Below, one piece after another: positions 1 through 12,722 of a stretch of DNA of 64,000 nt (within the stretch, counting starts at the first letter, position 1; every line of letters starts with the position of its first letter). Source of the stretch: Acheta domesticus (Eukaryota > Arthropoda > Insecta > Orthoptera > Gryllidae); the NCBI GenBank assembly GCA_031308135.1, contig JAHLJT010000631.1, positions 215,583,773 through 215,647,772 on the forward strand, in the 5' to 3' direction. Under the pieces are notes generated by a model. It saw nothing but the letters and a program-made list of their open reading frames with translations. It had not been told where the DNA came from and ran no database searches. The translations under genes were made by a program, and so were the position numbers.

Positions 1-316
1 AAAATTATCAAGTTTAATTTTTAAGGCTCAGATGATCTATTTTTCTTGTCTATGAATATTTTGTTAGATGTTATTTGGAACAATGCGCCCCTCCTCTGAG
101 AAATCCTTCCGTTCCAGAAAATACAGCGGGGGATGCGTTCACTCCCAAACCTCTCGCATACAGCAGGAGGGCGCAGCGCTCTCCGCGACTTTCACTTTCT
201 CGCTGATGCTTACGTACTATAGAGAAAGTATTGCAATCCTCCGAGGAAAAGAACGGCGAACTTTGGACAGAAATACTCTTCTTTGCGTGCCCCGTAAACG
301 AAATAGTGGATAAATC

Positions 317-472
317 TTTTGATACTTGACTGTCGGGGATGAGCCGCGTCACTGCGGTCGAGCTGACGTTTCGGCCATCATGTGGCTTCCTTCCGATTGT
401 GCCCCCTCCTATATATTGCGACATGCTATATAGCATGTCAGCAGCAGTATAGCTCTGACAGCCAAGTATCAA
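317..472. repeat. Small fold-back element, degenerate
   Basis: The outer ends TTTGATACTTGACTGTC and GACAGCCAAGTATCAAA are inverted repeats. Inside is a 20-bp perfect palindrome, GACATGCTATATAGCATGTC (420-439). The minus strand contains GATGGCCGAAACGTC, resembling the fold-back at 51,050-51,212. Confidence 0.6.
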
Positions 473-508
473 ATTACTCCGGCCGCGGAAGCCTACGAAT
501 CCTTGTCG

Positions 509-510
<2 letters not shown>

Positions 511-569
<59 letters not shown>
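511..569. repeat. (AT)n microsatellite
   Basis: About 59 bases of uninterrupted AT dinucleotide. Confidence 0.98.
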
Positions 570-572
<3 letters not shown>

Positions 573-589
573 AATTACTTTTTTTGACA

Positions 590-2384
590 CTTGTAGCCGG
601 AATCAATGTTTTGTAGGTTCTTGATACCGAAAAATCGATTGACGGAAAAGAAAACAACTGTCAATCCGACTGTCTGGCCTTCTGTAGTCAACGCTAGCGT
701 CAACTGTTCAGCCGATTTTGTGCACAATTAATATTCCCCAATCGATCTGGCTCATGTGGCCCTTGGAATTTGAAACCGATATTTTCATTGTTGGGGAGGG
801 GGGTAATTACATGATGCTCCTGGCACATTTTCAAGATTTGAAACAATGACACAAAATGTCGATTAAATTTCGTTGTCGGCGTAATGGACACTTAAGAGAA
901 TGGTGCAGGTCTCATTTTCGTTGAAGTCCCTGATCTCAACGAAAAACGTCAGACGTTTTTCGGCGTCTTCTTACAACTATAATATTGAAGATACATATTT
1001 TTCCCTCGTTTGATTGCCAGGGGCTTCATGTAAAGTACCCCTCAAAATTAAAATATCGGTTTCAACTTCAAGGGGTCACGAGATCAGTCTGATCGATCGG
1101 TGAATATCAATTTTGGAGAAATTCGGCTGAACGGTTTAATCGCTAGCATTGTTCACAGACGTTTTTCTTTCAATTGGTTTTTCGGTATCAAGGACCCACG
1201 AAACGGGCATTCTGGCTGCACCACCCGTTAGGGGATTTTTTTCTTAATTTAACTACTGGATTTATCCACTTTCTCGTTATCAGGGCCTGGCAATGAATTT
1301 TTTTCTGCCGAAAATCCGCCGTTTTTACTTTCCCGTATACGTACTTGCATACGGACCAGGCCTTAACATACTTAGTGTAGGGAAAGTTATGTAATGCTGC
1401 ACGAAAAACGGCGGAGTTTCCGCAGAAAAAACCATTGCCGGGCCCTGATAACGAAAAAGTGGATAAATCCAGTGGCTAAATTAAAAAAATCCTCTAACGG
1501 GTGGTGCAGCCAGAATGCCCGTTTCGTGGGTCCTTGATACCGAAAAACCAATTCACCAACACTATTCTATTTATGAGCTGAAGTGCATCAAATGACTTCT
1601 AATGAAGTATTTTTGAAAACTCAAAACTTTTCTGTGAAAGTTTCAAATTCCCAATTTTTAGAAGCGCTTAAACGCCATGATCTTGAAAGCGGCTGCACAT
1701 TTTTCAAAGAAAATTAGCATTTAGGGCAAGGTTTTGCTGTTCTTTAATATTCTTAAAATAATATTTCCGTTCTACTATTAGGAAACTAAAAAATTAAGAA
1801 AATGTAAAAACTGTACTATAAATGGCAGCTGGCAAGAGTATGTGGCAAGTCCGAATAGCTAGCCGAGACCAAATGAAAAAGGAAACTAATATGGGAAAGT
1901 CTGTGCTATTCTGTGGCACCACTAGTTCGATATCAAGAACACACAAAACATGGATTCTGGCCATTCCACGTGTTAGAGGATTTTTTTTCTAAGTTTAGCA
2001 GCTGGATTTATCCACTTTTTTTGTTTCGAGGGCCCGGCAATACGGGTTTTTCTGTTGCAAATTTGTCCATTTTTTTCAGCAGCTTTACATAACTCTTTCT
2101 ATTGCGAAAGAGACAGTAAAATGGAGCCGTTGTTCAGAAAATTTTGTTTTAATATTGCCCATATGTCACTCAAAATTGGACTAAAACTAATAATATTTTC
2201 AAAACATTTACACGGGACCAATTGGGATGGGACTAAACATTTACATGGGACTAATTGTGGTGAACAAATTCCATTTGAAGTAAAACTTGTCCGTTAAACA
2301 TTAGGATTTAATGGTAACAGCTGCCATCGTGCTTCAGAGACACTACATGTGCAGCATTGCATGGCATGCCTTATTCAGAGTACA
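590..2384. repeat. Nested and inverted partial copies of repeat family A
   Basis: Fragments of the family seen at 2,385-4,020 occur here in both orientations. The phrase CTTGATACCGAAAAA and its complement recur near 615, 1,180 and 1,535. The stretch 1,175-1,550 is a head-to-head pair forming a large imperfect palindrome centred near 1,365. No coding potential is seen. Confidence 0.75.
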
Positions 2385-4020
2385 CCTTTTTACTTTCCCG
2401 TATACGTACGTGTACACGGAGTGATATACGTTGTATAGGGAAAGTTATGTAATGCTGCGCGAAAAAATGGCCAATTTTCGGCGGAAAAAAATTCATTGCC
2501 GGGCCGTGAAAACGAATAAGTGGATAAAACCAGTTGCTAAATTAAGAAAAAAATCCCCTAACACGTGGTGTAGCCAGAAACCCTGTTTTCTGGGTCCTTG
2601 ATACCGAAAACCCAATTGAAAGGAAAACGTCCGTCTGTCCGTCCGTCTGTCCGTCCGTCTGTCTGTCCGTCTGTGAACATTGCTAGCGCCTAAACCATAC
2701 GTACGATTTCTTCCAAAATGGATATTCCCCGGTCGATCTGATTCCAGTCGAAGCTTTGAGATTTTGAAAAAGATTCTTCAAAATTTGGGGGTACTTTATA
2801 TGAAGCCCTCCGGGGATTTTCAACATTTTCTCGAAAACGACTCCAAATTTTTTCTTTAAATTTCTTGTATGAATAGAGTAAAATACACTTTTTAACGTGG
2901 CATAGGTCCGATTTTCACATACAGCTCTGAATTTTCGAAAATTGTGAAAGTTTGAATTTTTTTCGGCGTCTTTCTCCAACTACAAAATTGAAGATAGAGA
3001 TTTTTTCTTCAAATAAAATTTGTTCTGCATATTGAGTTCTTTCATAAAGGTCTTATAAATGTTTTTCAAAATTTTGGTAGTTTTCGTGCAATATTGTGTG
3101 CAATATGTGCAATTTTAAAAAATTACAAAAGCTAGATTTTCTCAAAAACGGCTCCAAACTTTTTCTTTAAACTTTTGGTAGGGATAGTGGTAAATGTACT
3201 CTATCATTGATATAAAAGCCATTTTGGTCTATCGGTTGGTTTTTTAAAAAATTACAAAAATGTAAATTTTTTTACTTGTCTCTCACGTCGTTAATATTCA
3301 CATTATCGGCGATTTTTTCACATTATTAAATTTACGAGTATATATTCTTTAAATAATGTCAAGTAAAGTATCTCGTAAACACTACCGTTTTCTAAGAAAA
3401 GTAGCTCATATTTCGGCATTTTCAGAAATGCTCAAACGCCATTTTCTCATATATGGCTGCAAATTTTTTTTTGAAATTTTTGTAACAGATAGTGATAATT
3501 ACACTTTTTATAATGACGTAAAGTTTATTTTGAGTTATTTTTTTTTGTTTTTTTTTCAAAAATTATATAAATGTAAATTTTTTGAAAGATCTCTCACATC
3601 TTTAATATGCACATTATCCGCAATTTGTAAAGATTATTATATTTGTGAGTGTAAGTGCTTCAAATAACTTCAAATAAAGTATTTTGAAAACTCAAAAATT
3701 TTCTGTGAAAATGAGCTTCAAATTTCGCATTTTTAGAAGTGCTAAAACGCCATTTTTTGTTAAACGGCGCATAATTTTTAAAAGAAAATTGCCATTTACG
3801 GCTAGGTTTTTGTGATCTTCAATATTCTAAAATTAATGTTTCCGTTCTACCAATAGGAAACCGAAAAATTAAGAAAATGACCAAAAAAATGTACTTTTGG
3901 CGATGATAGATGGTAGCTGGCAAGAAAGAGTATGTGGCAATTCCGAATAGCTAGCGAAGACCCAAGAAAATAGAAAACTAATACGGGAAAGTCTATGCCA
4001 TTCTGTAGCACCACTAGTTA
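2385..4020. repeat. Repeat family A, near full-length copy (about 1.6 kb)
   Basis: It runs from TTTTTACTTTCCCGTATACG to GCCATTCTGTAGCACCACTAG. It includes a short GTCC/GTCT tandem tract (2,632-2,680) and many lines of the type TTTTCGAAAATTG and AAATTTTTTCTTTAAA. The copy at 10,108-11,708 matches it end to end. It has no open frame of note. Both ends carry ACTTTCCCGTAT in opposite orientation, suggesting a non-autonomous DNA element; that is inference. Confidence 0.75.
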
Positions 4021-4104
4021 AAAGTGTAGTGTGATAACTTGGAGAAAGGTGGGATGATCTAACCACATGGTTCTCTTGTTGGAGTCCCCAAATCAATCAG
4101 TTAC

Positions 4105-4305
4105 TGGAAGAGGTGGCTCAGGACACAAACTGATGTCACTGCAGTGTCTCTCACAGGGAGGTCCTAGATTAGAGTCCCGAGGGTGGTCGGATTTTTGGCA
4201 CTAACTAGATAGCTAAGTCAAGTTCAGTAGTCTAGCGGCCGGCTGCTCTTATCGGTGGTTTTCCGTGGTTTCTCCAATCAACGCCAGACGAGTGTCGGAG
4301 CAGGG
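4105..4305 (+). repeat. SINE copy 1, 5' part only
   Basis: It begins near GGCTCAGGACACAAACTGATG and continues through TCACTGCAGTG, a degraded B box (TTAGAGTCCCG) and the shared segment GGTGGTTTTCCGTGGTTTCTC. The 3' half found in the other copies is missing. Confidence 0.75.
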
Positions 4306-5555
4306 TTATTCCACGCAAAATCGGACGAATTTGAAGGAAAATTGACCTCGATGTCTCATATCTTTCTATTTTGTTTACAGATTCATAAAAACAAACAATA
4401 CAACACGTGTTTTTTTAATTTTGCTCAAATATTTATATTTTCATCATTTTATTTTTTTAAATTTTTCGTAACTTTATACACACTTATGTATAATATTTTA
4501 TATCTCAAAATCGTTTTAAAATCCCGGTTTTGAGTTCCTCTTGAATAAAAGCTTATATCTGTGCCTTTCATGAAATTTACCTTATTGTTTATAAATTTTT
4601 TAATGTTAATTTTTTGTTTACATATTTTTATGTATAAAATTATTAATTTTACCACGAATTAAAAATCTGAAAAAAATGAAAAAGTTCATACTTTCTTCTA
4701 AAGGACTGCTACGTTTCAAAGTGGCTTCTGTTAAAATAACTTTTTGAGCATTTTTTAAATCTTACCTTGTTCACAGCGCCGCGAGAACCTCATGCACTCG
4801 TCGTTATCGAATGAAACGCTGGGGGGAACAAGCTTCACAACGGGAAGATATGTTGAAATGTTCGCTGAGCAATGTGTTTTAAAGTTCTTGTTAATATTCC
4901 AAAACATATAAAATATTAAGTTGTATCAAATTTACGTCTTTTTATGTTTCTCTTTATATAACTTGGACAAGATCTGCATTTTCTTTCAAGGAGCATGTTT
5001 TAATTATTTCTTTATCTTCACAAACAGGAACAAAGGAATGTAACGAACGTAACTACGTGTTCCGAGCGGTATGGCCACCGGCGCGCCGCGGCAGTCGAGA
5101 AAATATTCCGCGGTCCTTTGAATATTCTTTTTTACGTGAGTTCTAAAACAGAAGCCATTTTGAAAATTTGCAGACCTAGAGATGAAAGTCTAAAGAATTT
5201 ATTGTCGTCGAGTTTAAAACAAAAAAATCATGGGGATCATCTTAAAAAAAACTTGTTTTAAAAAATATAAACAATTAAAAAAACACAAAAATATGCAATT
5301 ATTTATAAACACTTGTTGAAAGATTGCTTCTTTAGCTTTAATTTGAGATCAAGGTTAAGTTTTTACAAGCAATACATTTGGAGTTAAAAATTATTAATTA
5401 TTAATCTCGGTATTGGAGAAAAATTAATATATTTCAATAATTGTAACTTAAAAAGTACGTGTCTCTTACTTTTCATAATAGATAGTGTAAAAAATATTAG
5501 AGAATTTCGAACACTTCAGGTTTTTTCTGTCCAGTTTTACGTGGAATTACCCAGC
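4306..5555. other. No gene seen, AT-rich
   Basis: This is AT-rich sequence between SINE copies, with one short GC-rich patch near 5,075-5,110. I see no exon, repeat unit or RNA gene in it. Confidence 0.5.
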
Positions 5556-5895
5556 AGTATTCTAACGAACGGACCGCGCGCGATCCTCCCTTCCTCATCA
5601 TTGTCCTATCCCCACACTTACCTTCTCACACATACGCACATGCACTACACTATCAAATATGTCGGGAGACCGGTCGGGAGCTCAGAGCTTGTCCCAGTTG
5701 GTGCGATGCTTGGCCCAGTTGTGGCAGATACCTGGTTGGGAAACCCCCCGCTATCTGACATTAGGTCAACGCTGGATCTTACCATCCAGCGAGGGAAGAT
5801 TACTGCAACCTCCCGGGGGAAAACACATGCACTGTACTTACGGGACCAATGGCCTTGGTAGTTGACTCGCCCAGAATCACTAATCAATTAAAACA
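5556..5895 (+). repeat. SINE copy 2, 3' part only
   Basis: It matches the 3' half of the family, from GGACCGCGCGCGATC to TACGGGACCAATGGCCTTGG and the tail AATCACTAATCAATTAAAAC. The promoter half is missing. Confidence 0.75.
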
Positions 5896-5980
5896 ATATT
5901 AATCGGTGTTGCCACCAGCGATTTATGAGATCTCTCCTGTGCCTGTTGGGCACTAAGGCGTAGGTTAACCGCAGCACTAA

Positions 5981-6094
5981 GGAGGAAGAAGAAGAGAAGA
6001 AAGGGAAAAGAAGGATAAGGAGGAAGAAAACAAGAAGAGGAAAAACAAGAGAAGAGGAAAAATGTGAAGGAAAAGAGAAAGAGCGAAAGAGAAG
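5981..6094. repeat. Purine-rich (GA/GAA) low-complexity tract
   Basis: About 110 bases consist almost only of A and G, located between two SINE copies. Confidence 0.9.
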
Positions 6095-6097
6095 GAG

Positions 6098-6350
6098 CTT
6101 ATGTGGCTCAGAGCATCAACTGATGTCACTGCAGTGCCTCCAATCGGGCGATCCTAGGGTTCAAGCCCCGATTCCCGACGGTGCGGTGGCAGGATTGGGG
6201 AGGGAGGAAACTGAGGGGGGTAATCTCTGCCCGGCGGGTAGGTCGGCACCTGATCTCACAATCCAGCGGGGGAATATAACCGCGGCCTCCCGAGGAACAT
6301 TCATTCCACTTACGGGACTACTGACCTTCGCAGTTGATGTTTCCGGACAC
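6098..6350 (+). repeat. SINE copy 3, internally deleted
   Basis: It has an intact-looking head with an A-box-like sequence (GTGGCTCAGAGCATC), TGATGTCACTGCAGTG and a B box (GGTTCAAGCCCCG). It then jumps from GGTGGCAGGATT directly to the 3' portion (ATCCAGCGGGGGAA, TTACGGGACTACTGACCTT). Confidence 0.75.
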
Positions 6351-8104
6351 GAAATAGGGCACTTGATGGAATATAAAAAATTTGACTGGAATTGTAAATG
6401 ATTTTTTTCCACAAACGCTTTTGTTTGTCCGACTTACTTTGGAGATCGCCGCGAAGTGTGACAATATTTTGCGCATCGCGTTTGTTCTGTTGTTATTAAC
6501 GAAAGCTGTACGTGTAAACTATGAATGAACATTTGCATTCTTATTACAATTATTTTTGACAAGGTAACATTATTTAGTGTTAGAACATATTTCGTATAAA
6601 TAAAGGAAATTTAATTTCTATTTGTAATAGTTTATAGCATGAATCTCAAATTGGAAAAGACCGATGTTTTTGAAATTCTATACACATTTTTTTAAATTAA
6701 TCGGAGTATTGCTTATTACAAACATATTTTTGGAATTCCAAAATCATTTTATCGGAATATCGAGACACGGTAGACTATTCTATATCTATCCCAAGGAAAG
6801 AAGCACGAAAGGGAACCCTAATAAAGTGCTGAGATTGATATTTTTCACAGTACTCTACTCTTTTCTAGGGGTACACAAAACTTGGACATTTTACAGCGCC
6901 TGTTGAATAGGCAATTCGTCGACCATGAAAACGTATACGTATTCCTTGTTGCCTAAATGCCAGGCGCTGGAACTTCAGGGGCTGCAAATTAATTTCACAA
7001 TCCACAAAGAATGAAATACTTTTAAAAAATCCTTCTCTGGAAGAATTCATCCTTGAAACACCAGCATTCACTTATGTGCATAAGCCTCATATTACTTTAA
7101 TACAACAATTTACAGCAAAGAGGTGATTTACTATTCGTTACAAATAATTTCGGTTTCGAGTCCCGACAACGACGGTGGCAGGATTTTCGACACTAGCTAG
7201 ACAGCGAGGTCGAATTCAGCCACTGTATTAAGGAGAATTCTGGCGGCTAGCTGCTCTGATCGGTAGTTTTTCATGGTTTGTCCAATCAACACCAGACCAA
7301 TGACAAAGCAATACCCTAACAAACGAGCCAAGGACCGCGTGCGATCTTTCCTTCCCCTTTCTCGACCTATTCTCACCCCTTACTTAAACTCACGCCCTAC
7401 ACCACCACACGTGTTGCGACCAATCGGGAACTTAGAGCTGGTCCCTGGTGGGGCGGCGCTGGTGGAGGACACCTGATTGAGAAAAATTTCCGCAAGCCGA
7501 CGTAGCCAGCAGGGGAAGATCACAACCAGCCACCTGCGATAAAACGTGCATTACAGCTTACGGGAATAATTACCTTAGCAATTCATGCACCCGGAATCAC
7601 TAATCAATCAATAAATAAATACGTAATTTCAAAACTTCTCAGCAACATGCATTGATAAGATTGAGAAACTCAAGTGGAAAGTTTCTCATTTACACCAAAG
7701 CTTCTGACACACATCTTTTACTTTGCCTGATTAATGGTTGGTCGCTGGTAAATGTTGTGACATAATTTCTTTGCAAAATTACGCTCAAATTCTAAGATCC
7801 ACATTTTTTAGTAACCAAGCGAATGTGCATTATAACACACACAGCAGAAATTACAACATTTACATTATTTAGGTAAAAATAATTTAATGACATTCGGTCA
7901 TTAAGCATACGTTCCATCAGAGTCCCTGTAGAATACAATTCCGTAGAATGCAAAACTTTTTTATGCAATCAGTATAATATCGAGTTATTTTACTTTTTAC
8001 ATCAAGATACTGGAATACTTTGCTTCAAATACGACCTATATTCACAATAATAATTTGAAATAAAAAAGTACAATATCAAACAGCAAATTTCATGAATTAC
8101 TTTC
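6351..8104. other. No gene seen, apart from SINE copy 4
   Basis: Outside the SINE at 7,145-7,615 I see only short frames without recognisable protein features. Confidence 0.5.
7145..7615 (+). repeat. SINE copy 4, lacks the extreme 5' end
   Basis: It starts at the B box (GGTTTCGAGTCCCGAC) and keeps the middle and 3' regions through CACCCGGAATCACTAATCAA and a short TAAA-type tail. Confidence 0.8.
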
Positions 8105-8689
8105 TCGCGACCGGTACCGAGGTAGAGAGAAAGTTAAGAATGCGGCGAAAAAAACGGTGAATTTTCGGCAGTAAACGCTTATTACAATGCCCTGGTAATG
8201 AAAAAGAGGATAAATCCAGATGTTAAATTTAGAAAAAATCCTCTAACACGTGGTATAGCCAGAATCCCTGTTTTGTTGGTCCTTGATACTGAAAAATCGA
8301 ATGACGACAACCGTCCGTCTGGGAACAACGTTAGCGGCTAAACCGTTCTGATTTTCTCCAAAGTTGATGTTCCCCGATCTATCTGGCTGATGTCGCAGAC
8401 CCTTCAATTAGAGATCGATATTTTAATTTCGGGAGTACTTTACATGAAGCCCATGGGGAATTTTCCAAAACAATGGCACCATCGACTTTGACTTTGTTGT
8501 TGGAAAGTGGACGTTGGACGTTTAAGAGAATGATACAGGTCTCATATTCGTTGAAAAATTTGATTTTTATAAAATTTGCAAAAATTCAGTTTTTTTCGGC
8601 CTGTTTCAACAACTAAAATATTAAAGAGATTTTTTCTCTTTATAAAATGTTCATCAAAGATATATTTTGGCAAATTCAAATGTTTAATC
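8105..8689. repeat. Repeat family A, copy ending at the mariner insertion
   Basis: It contains the family landmarks GGTCCTTGATACTGAAAAAT, CTAACACGTGGTATAGCCAG and ACATGAAGCCC, and stops at the mariner target site. Confidence 0.7.
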
Positions 8690-8691
8690 TA

Positions 8692-9987
8692 CGGAGGGCA
8701 CTAGATAAGTTTTCTACCTAACCAAGTTACCGACTTTTGAGCGGGGCGCGCATGACGTTACAAGTTCAGACATGTCTGAACATGCTTTCTTCCAAGTTTC
8801 AGACCATTTCGCTCACAAGTCGCAGAGAAATCGGTTGCCAATTGTAGTGCTGTGCGAAATAGTCATGGATCAGGCGAAGTTGGAGCACCGAGCTGTCATC
8901 AAATTTCTCACGAAGGAAGGCACCGGGCCCAAAGATATCCATTCACGGATGCTGGCAGTGTTTGGTGATAGTGCACCTTCCTATTTCCAGGTGAAGTACT
9001 GGTCTAAGCAGTTTAAATGGGGCAGAAAATCAATCGAAGACGATCCGCGCTCTGGCAGACCTGTGGAAGTGACTTCTTCGGAAATGTGTAAGAAAATAGA
9101 AGATTTTGTAATGCATGATAGACGTGTCAAAGTGGCAACAATAGCTAGAGAGTTCGAAGTGTCTGAGCCAACAGTTTTGAGCATTCTTCATGAACGTTTA
9201 GGCATGTCAAAAGTTTGTTCAAGATGGGTGCCCAGAATGCTCACTCCTCTCCATAAGCAGTGGCGAGTGGAAATGTGCGAGGAGAATTTGAGACTTTTTG
9301 AGTCGGATCCGGACAACTATATCGCTCAAATCGTCACGGGAGATGAAACATGGGTACATTTTTGGGATCCTGAAACAAAACAAGAATCAATGCAGTGGAA
9401 GCATAAGGGTTCTCCAACTCCGAAAAAGTTTCGGACGCAACCATCTGCAGGCAAACTCATGGCCACCGTTTTTTGGGATTCACAGGGCATTTTGCTTATA
9501 GAGTTCATGGAAAACAAGAAAACAATTACTGGTGAGTCCTATGCTAACACTCTTCTCAATTTGAGGAATGCCATAAAGGAGAAGCGTCGTGGGAAGCTGT
9601 CTAAAGGGGTGCTCCTTCTTCACGACAACGCGCCCGTGCACAAGTCCCGGAAATCAATTGCTGCAATTAGGGACTGTGGCTTTGAAGAATTAAACCACCC
9701 ACCCTACAGTCCAGATTTAGCCCCCAGTGACTATTTTCTGTTCAGAAATCTAAAAAAAAAACTTGCGTGGTCGTCGATTTGTGTCCAATGAACATGTGAA
9801 GAGTGCTGTAAATGAGTACTTTGAAGGACAGGAAAATAATTTTTATTTTTCTGGAATATCATCCTTGATTGAAAAGTGGAGAAAGTGTATTGAACTCGAA
9901 GGGGATTATATTGAAAAGAAATAATAAAATTTTCAATCTATCTCAGTTATTTCTTATTTAGGTAGAAAACTTATCTAGTGCCCCTCG
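8692..9987 (+). mobile_element. mariner transposon, nearly complete, with TIRs and TA target duplication
   Basis: The element is 1,296 bp, the usual mariner size. It is bounded by inverted repeats of about 28 bp (both containing GGGCACTAGATAAGTTTTCT, with two mismatches near the tips) and flanked by TA at 8,690-8,691 and 9,988-9,989. It contains one transposase frame on the plus strand. The left flank is a truncated copy of repeat family A, so it inserted into older repeat DNA. Confidence 0.95.
8865..9924 (+). pseudogene. mariner transposase with one frameshift near its C-terminus
   Basis: This would be a DD34D cut-and-paste transposase, working in the nucleus on the element's own inverted repeats. 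The N-terminal half has the helix-turn-helix regions and the GRP-containing linker (DDPRSGRPV). The catalytic Asp residues lie in GDETWVHFW, LLLHDNAPVH and PPYSPDLAPSDY, with exactly 34 residues between the second and third. The frame can start at ATG 8,865 (MDQAKLEH, which fits the family length) or at 8,772. A run of ten A at 9,752-9,761 is one too long: dropping one base restores NLRGRRF and the rest, ending at TAA 9,922-9,924, about 352 residues. As written the protein stops early at 9,789-9,791. Confidence 0.92.
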
Positions 9988-10107
9988 TATGTATTTTCAC
10001 GCTTCATTTGTTTAAGAATTTTTCATATGGTAATTAAAGTGTATGAGAGAAATTATCATATTATGTCACATAGCTATTAGTAATGTCGCGAGAAAGTACG
10101 TGCTGTT

Positions 10108-11708
10108 GTAGTACCACTAGGTTTTACTTTCCCGTATACGTACGTATATACGGAGAAAAATACATGGAAAGTTATGTAATCCTGCGCGAAAAAATGGCGA
10201 ATTTTCTGCAGAAAAAAATTCGTTGCCGAGCCGTGATAAAGAAAAAGTGGATAAATCTAGTTGCTAAATAAAGAAAAAAATCCCATAACACGTGGTGCAG
10301 CCAGAATCCATGTTTTGTAAGTCTTTGATTCCGAAAAACCAATTGAAACAAAACATCCGTCCGTCCGTCTATCCGGTGCATGTGAACAACACTAGCGCCT
10401 AAACTATGCATACGATTTTTCCAAATTGATGAAAGCCCTGTCAATCTGGATTGAGTCGACGCTCTGAGATCTTGAAAAACATTCATTAAGTTTTGGGGAT
10501 ACTGTACATGAAGCTCCCCGGACATTTTAAACATTTTCTCAAAAACGGCTTCAATTTTTTTCTTTAAATTTCTTGTAAGGATAGAGTAAAATACACAAAT
10601 TAAGGTGGCACAGGTAGATTTTCATGGTTAACTCTGAATTTTCGAAAATTGCAAAAGTTTGAAATTTATTCGGCGCCTTCCTCCAACTACAAAATTGCAG
10701 ATAGAGATTTTTCCTTCAAATACAATTTGTTCTTCATAGTTAGCTCTTTATTTAAGGTCATATACATTTGTTTGAAAATTTTAGTACTTTTCCCACAATA
10801 TTGCCTGCAATATGTGCAATTTATAAAAATTACAGAAATAAGATTTTCTCAAAACCGGCTCGAAATTTTTTCTTTAACTTTTGGTTGGGATAGTGCCTAA
10901 TGTACTCTATGATATGACATAAATGCCACATTGCTCCCTTCTTTTGTTTTTTCAAAAATTACAAAAATTAATTATTTTGACTTGTCTCTCACGTCGTTAA
11001 TAATTACATTAACGGCAATTTGTTCACATTAATATATATTAATGAGTACATGTGCTTTAAATAATGTCAAGTAAAGTTTCTCGAAAACGCAACCGTTATC
11101 TGTGAAAAGTAGCTCAAAATTCCGCATTTTCAGAAAATCTCAAACGCTATTTTCTCATGTATGGCTGCAAATTTTTTCTTCAAACTTTTGTAACGGATAG
11201 TGCTAATTACACTCTTTAATGTGACGTAAAGTTTATTTTGAGGTATTTTTTTGTTTTTTCAAAAATTACACAAATATAATTTTTTTGAAAGGTCTCTCAC
11301 GTCTTTAATATGCACATTACCAGCAATATGTAGACATTATTATATTTGCAAGTGTATGTGCTTCAAATAACTTCAAATGAAGTATTTTGAAAACTCAAAA
11401 ATTTTCTGTGTAAAAGAGCTTCAAATTTCGCGTTAGTAACGCTAAAACGCCATTTTCTTTAAAACGGCACAAAAGTTTTAAAAGAAAATTGCCATTTAGG
11501 ACTAAGTTTTTGTGTTCTTTAATATTCTAAAATGAATATTTCCGTTCTACCATTGGAAAACAGAAAAATTAAGAAAATATAAAAAAAAATTACTTTGTGC
11601 GATAGATGGCCGCCGAAATGAGTATGTTGCAATTCCAAATAGCGCAGACGCAAGAAAATAGAAAACTAATACGGGAAAGTCTGTGCCATTCTGTAGCGAC
11701 ACTAGTTT
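10108..11708. repeat. Repeat family A, near full-length copy
   Basis: It begins near CCACTAGGTTTTACTTTCCC and ends GCCATTCTGTAGCGACACTAG. It is collinear with 2,385-4,020 over about 1.6 kb. Confidence 0.75.
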
Positions 11709-12722
11709 TTTTTTCTGTGAACGCTCTTCTCCGATTTTACCTCGGATAATGGAATGTAATTAGATCCACTTCTGCGCCTCCCAGCTAGAGAATATTTCCA
11801 TATCATTTATATAATTACGTTGACTGGAATGGACTGAAAGTGAACTGAATGAAGTATGGTAATTCTTGTACATTACCATTTTTTATTTAAAAACATTTGG
11901 ATATAGCTTCATCCCTTTCGTGTAGTTTAGTCGGCAGATACGTATAGACTAGAAACATCTAAATGATTGAAAGCGTACACATTTTTGATTGAATGAGCTG
12001 ATCTGGAAGGGATATGGGTTTCATTATATAGACTTATTGTTGAACACGCAGTTGCGTTTCAATGTCCAATTATAGGAGCATTTACTTCCCATGCCAGTGC
12101 ATCATTCGCTTCTACGCGTCACGGATGTCTTGCTTTCTCTGCTCCCACACACATGTACAAAGCCGGGCGCCTGTTCTATATGGGGTGCCCCAAAGTCTAA
12201 AATTATATCGGGGTTAAATGGCCTTCAGCCATACCAACTGCTACAACGCACGGCGAACTGTAAAACCGCGTCTATCATTTGACATAGTTTTAACACAAAA
12301 TCATATTGCTATGTTAACTTAGTAGCTGAATACTCTGAACAAAATATGAATAAGAAATAACACTGGTTGCAATATTAGAGAATGAAGATCCTGGAGTGTT
12401 GGTGTTCGTGACTGCAGTCCTGTTCCTTCCGCGTGTTGGGAGTCATCAGCTCTTTCGCTGTTGTCCACGACCCACAGCAGCACGTGAGTACCTACGCCTC
12501 AACCTGCCGTAACAAAGCTGCCATTTGCGTAGTTCTCATAATTTAAAAAAAATTGCCAAATCACAATGCCTTCACTTTGTAATGAGAACTGTGCTAGTCT
12601 TTGAGAAAAAAAATGTGATGCAAAATTAATGCAAACGATAATGACGATTGATCTGGCATTCTGTTCCAGACATTTTTTTGGAGGAGGGAGACCTGCAATA
12701 GATAACATCCACCTCACGAGCG
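11709..12722 (+). other. Upstream region of the coiled-coil gene
   Basis: About 1 kb of mostly unique, moderately AT-rich DNA lies between the last family A copy and the start codon. The promoter is probably here, but I see no clear TATA or initiator element. Confidence 0.4.

Noticed and set aside
2632..2680. The GTCC/GTCT tandem as a possible CRISPR-like or regulatory array
   Set aside because: The units are 4-8 bases without spacers, so it is a simple tandem within repeat family A.
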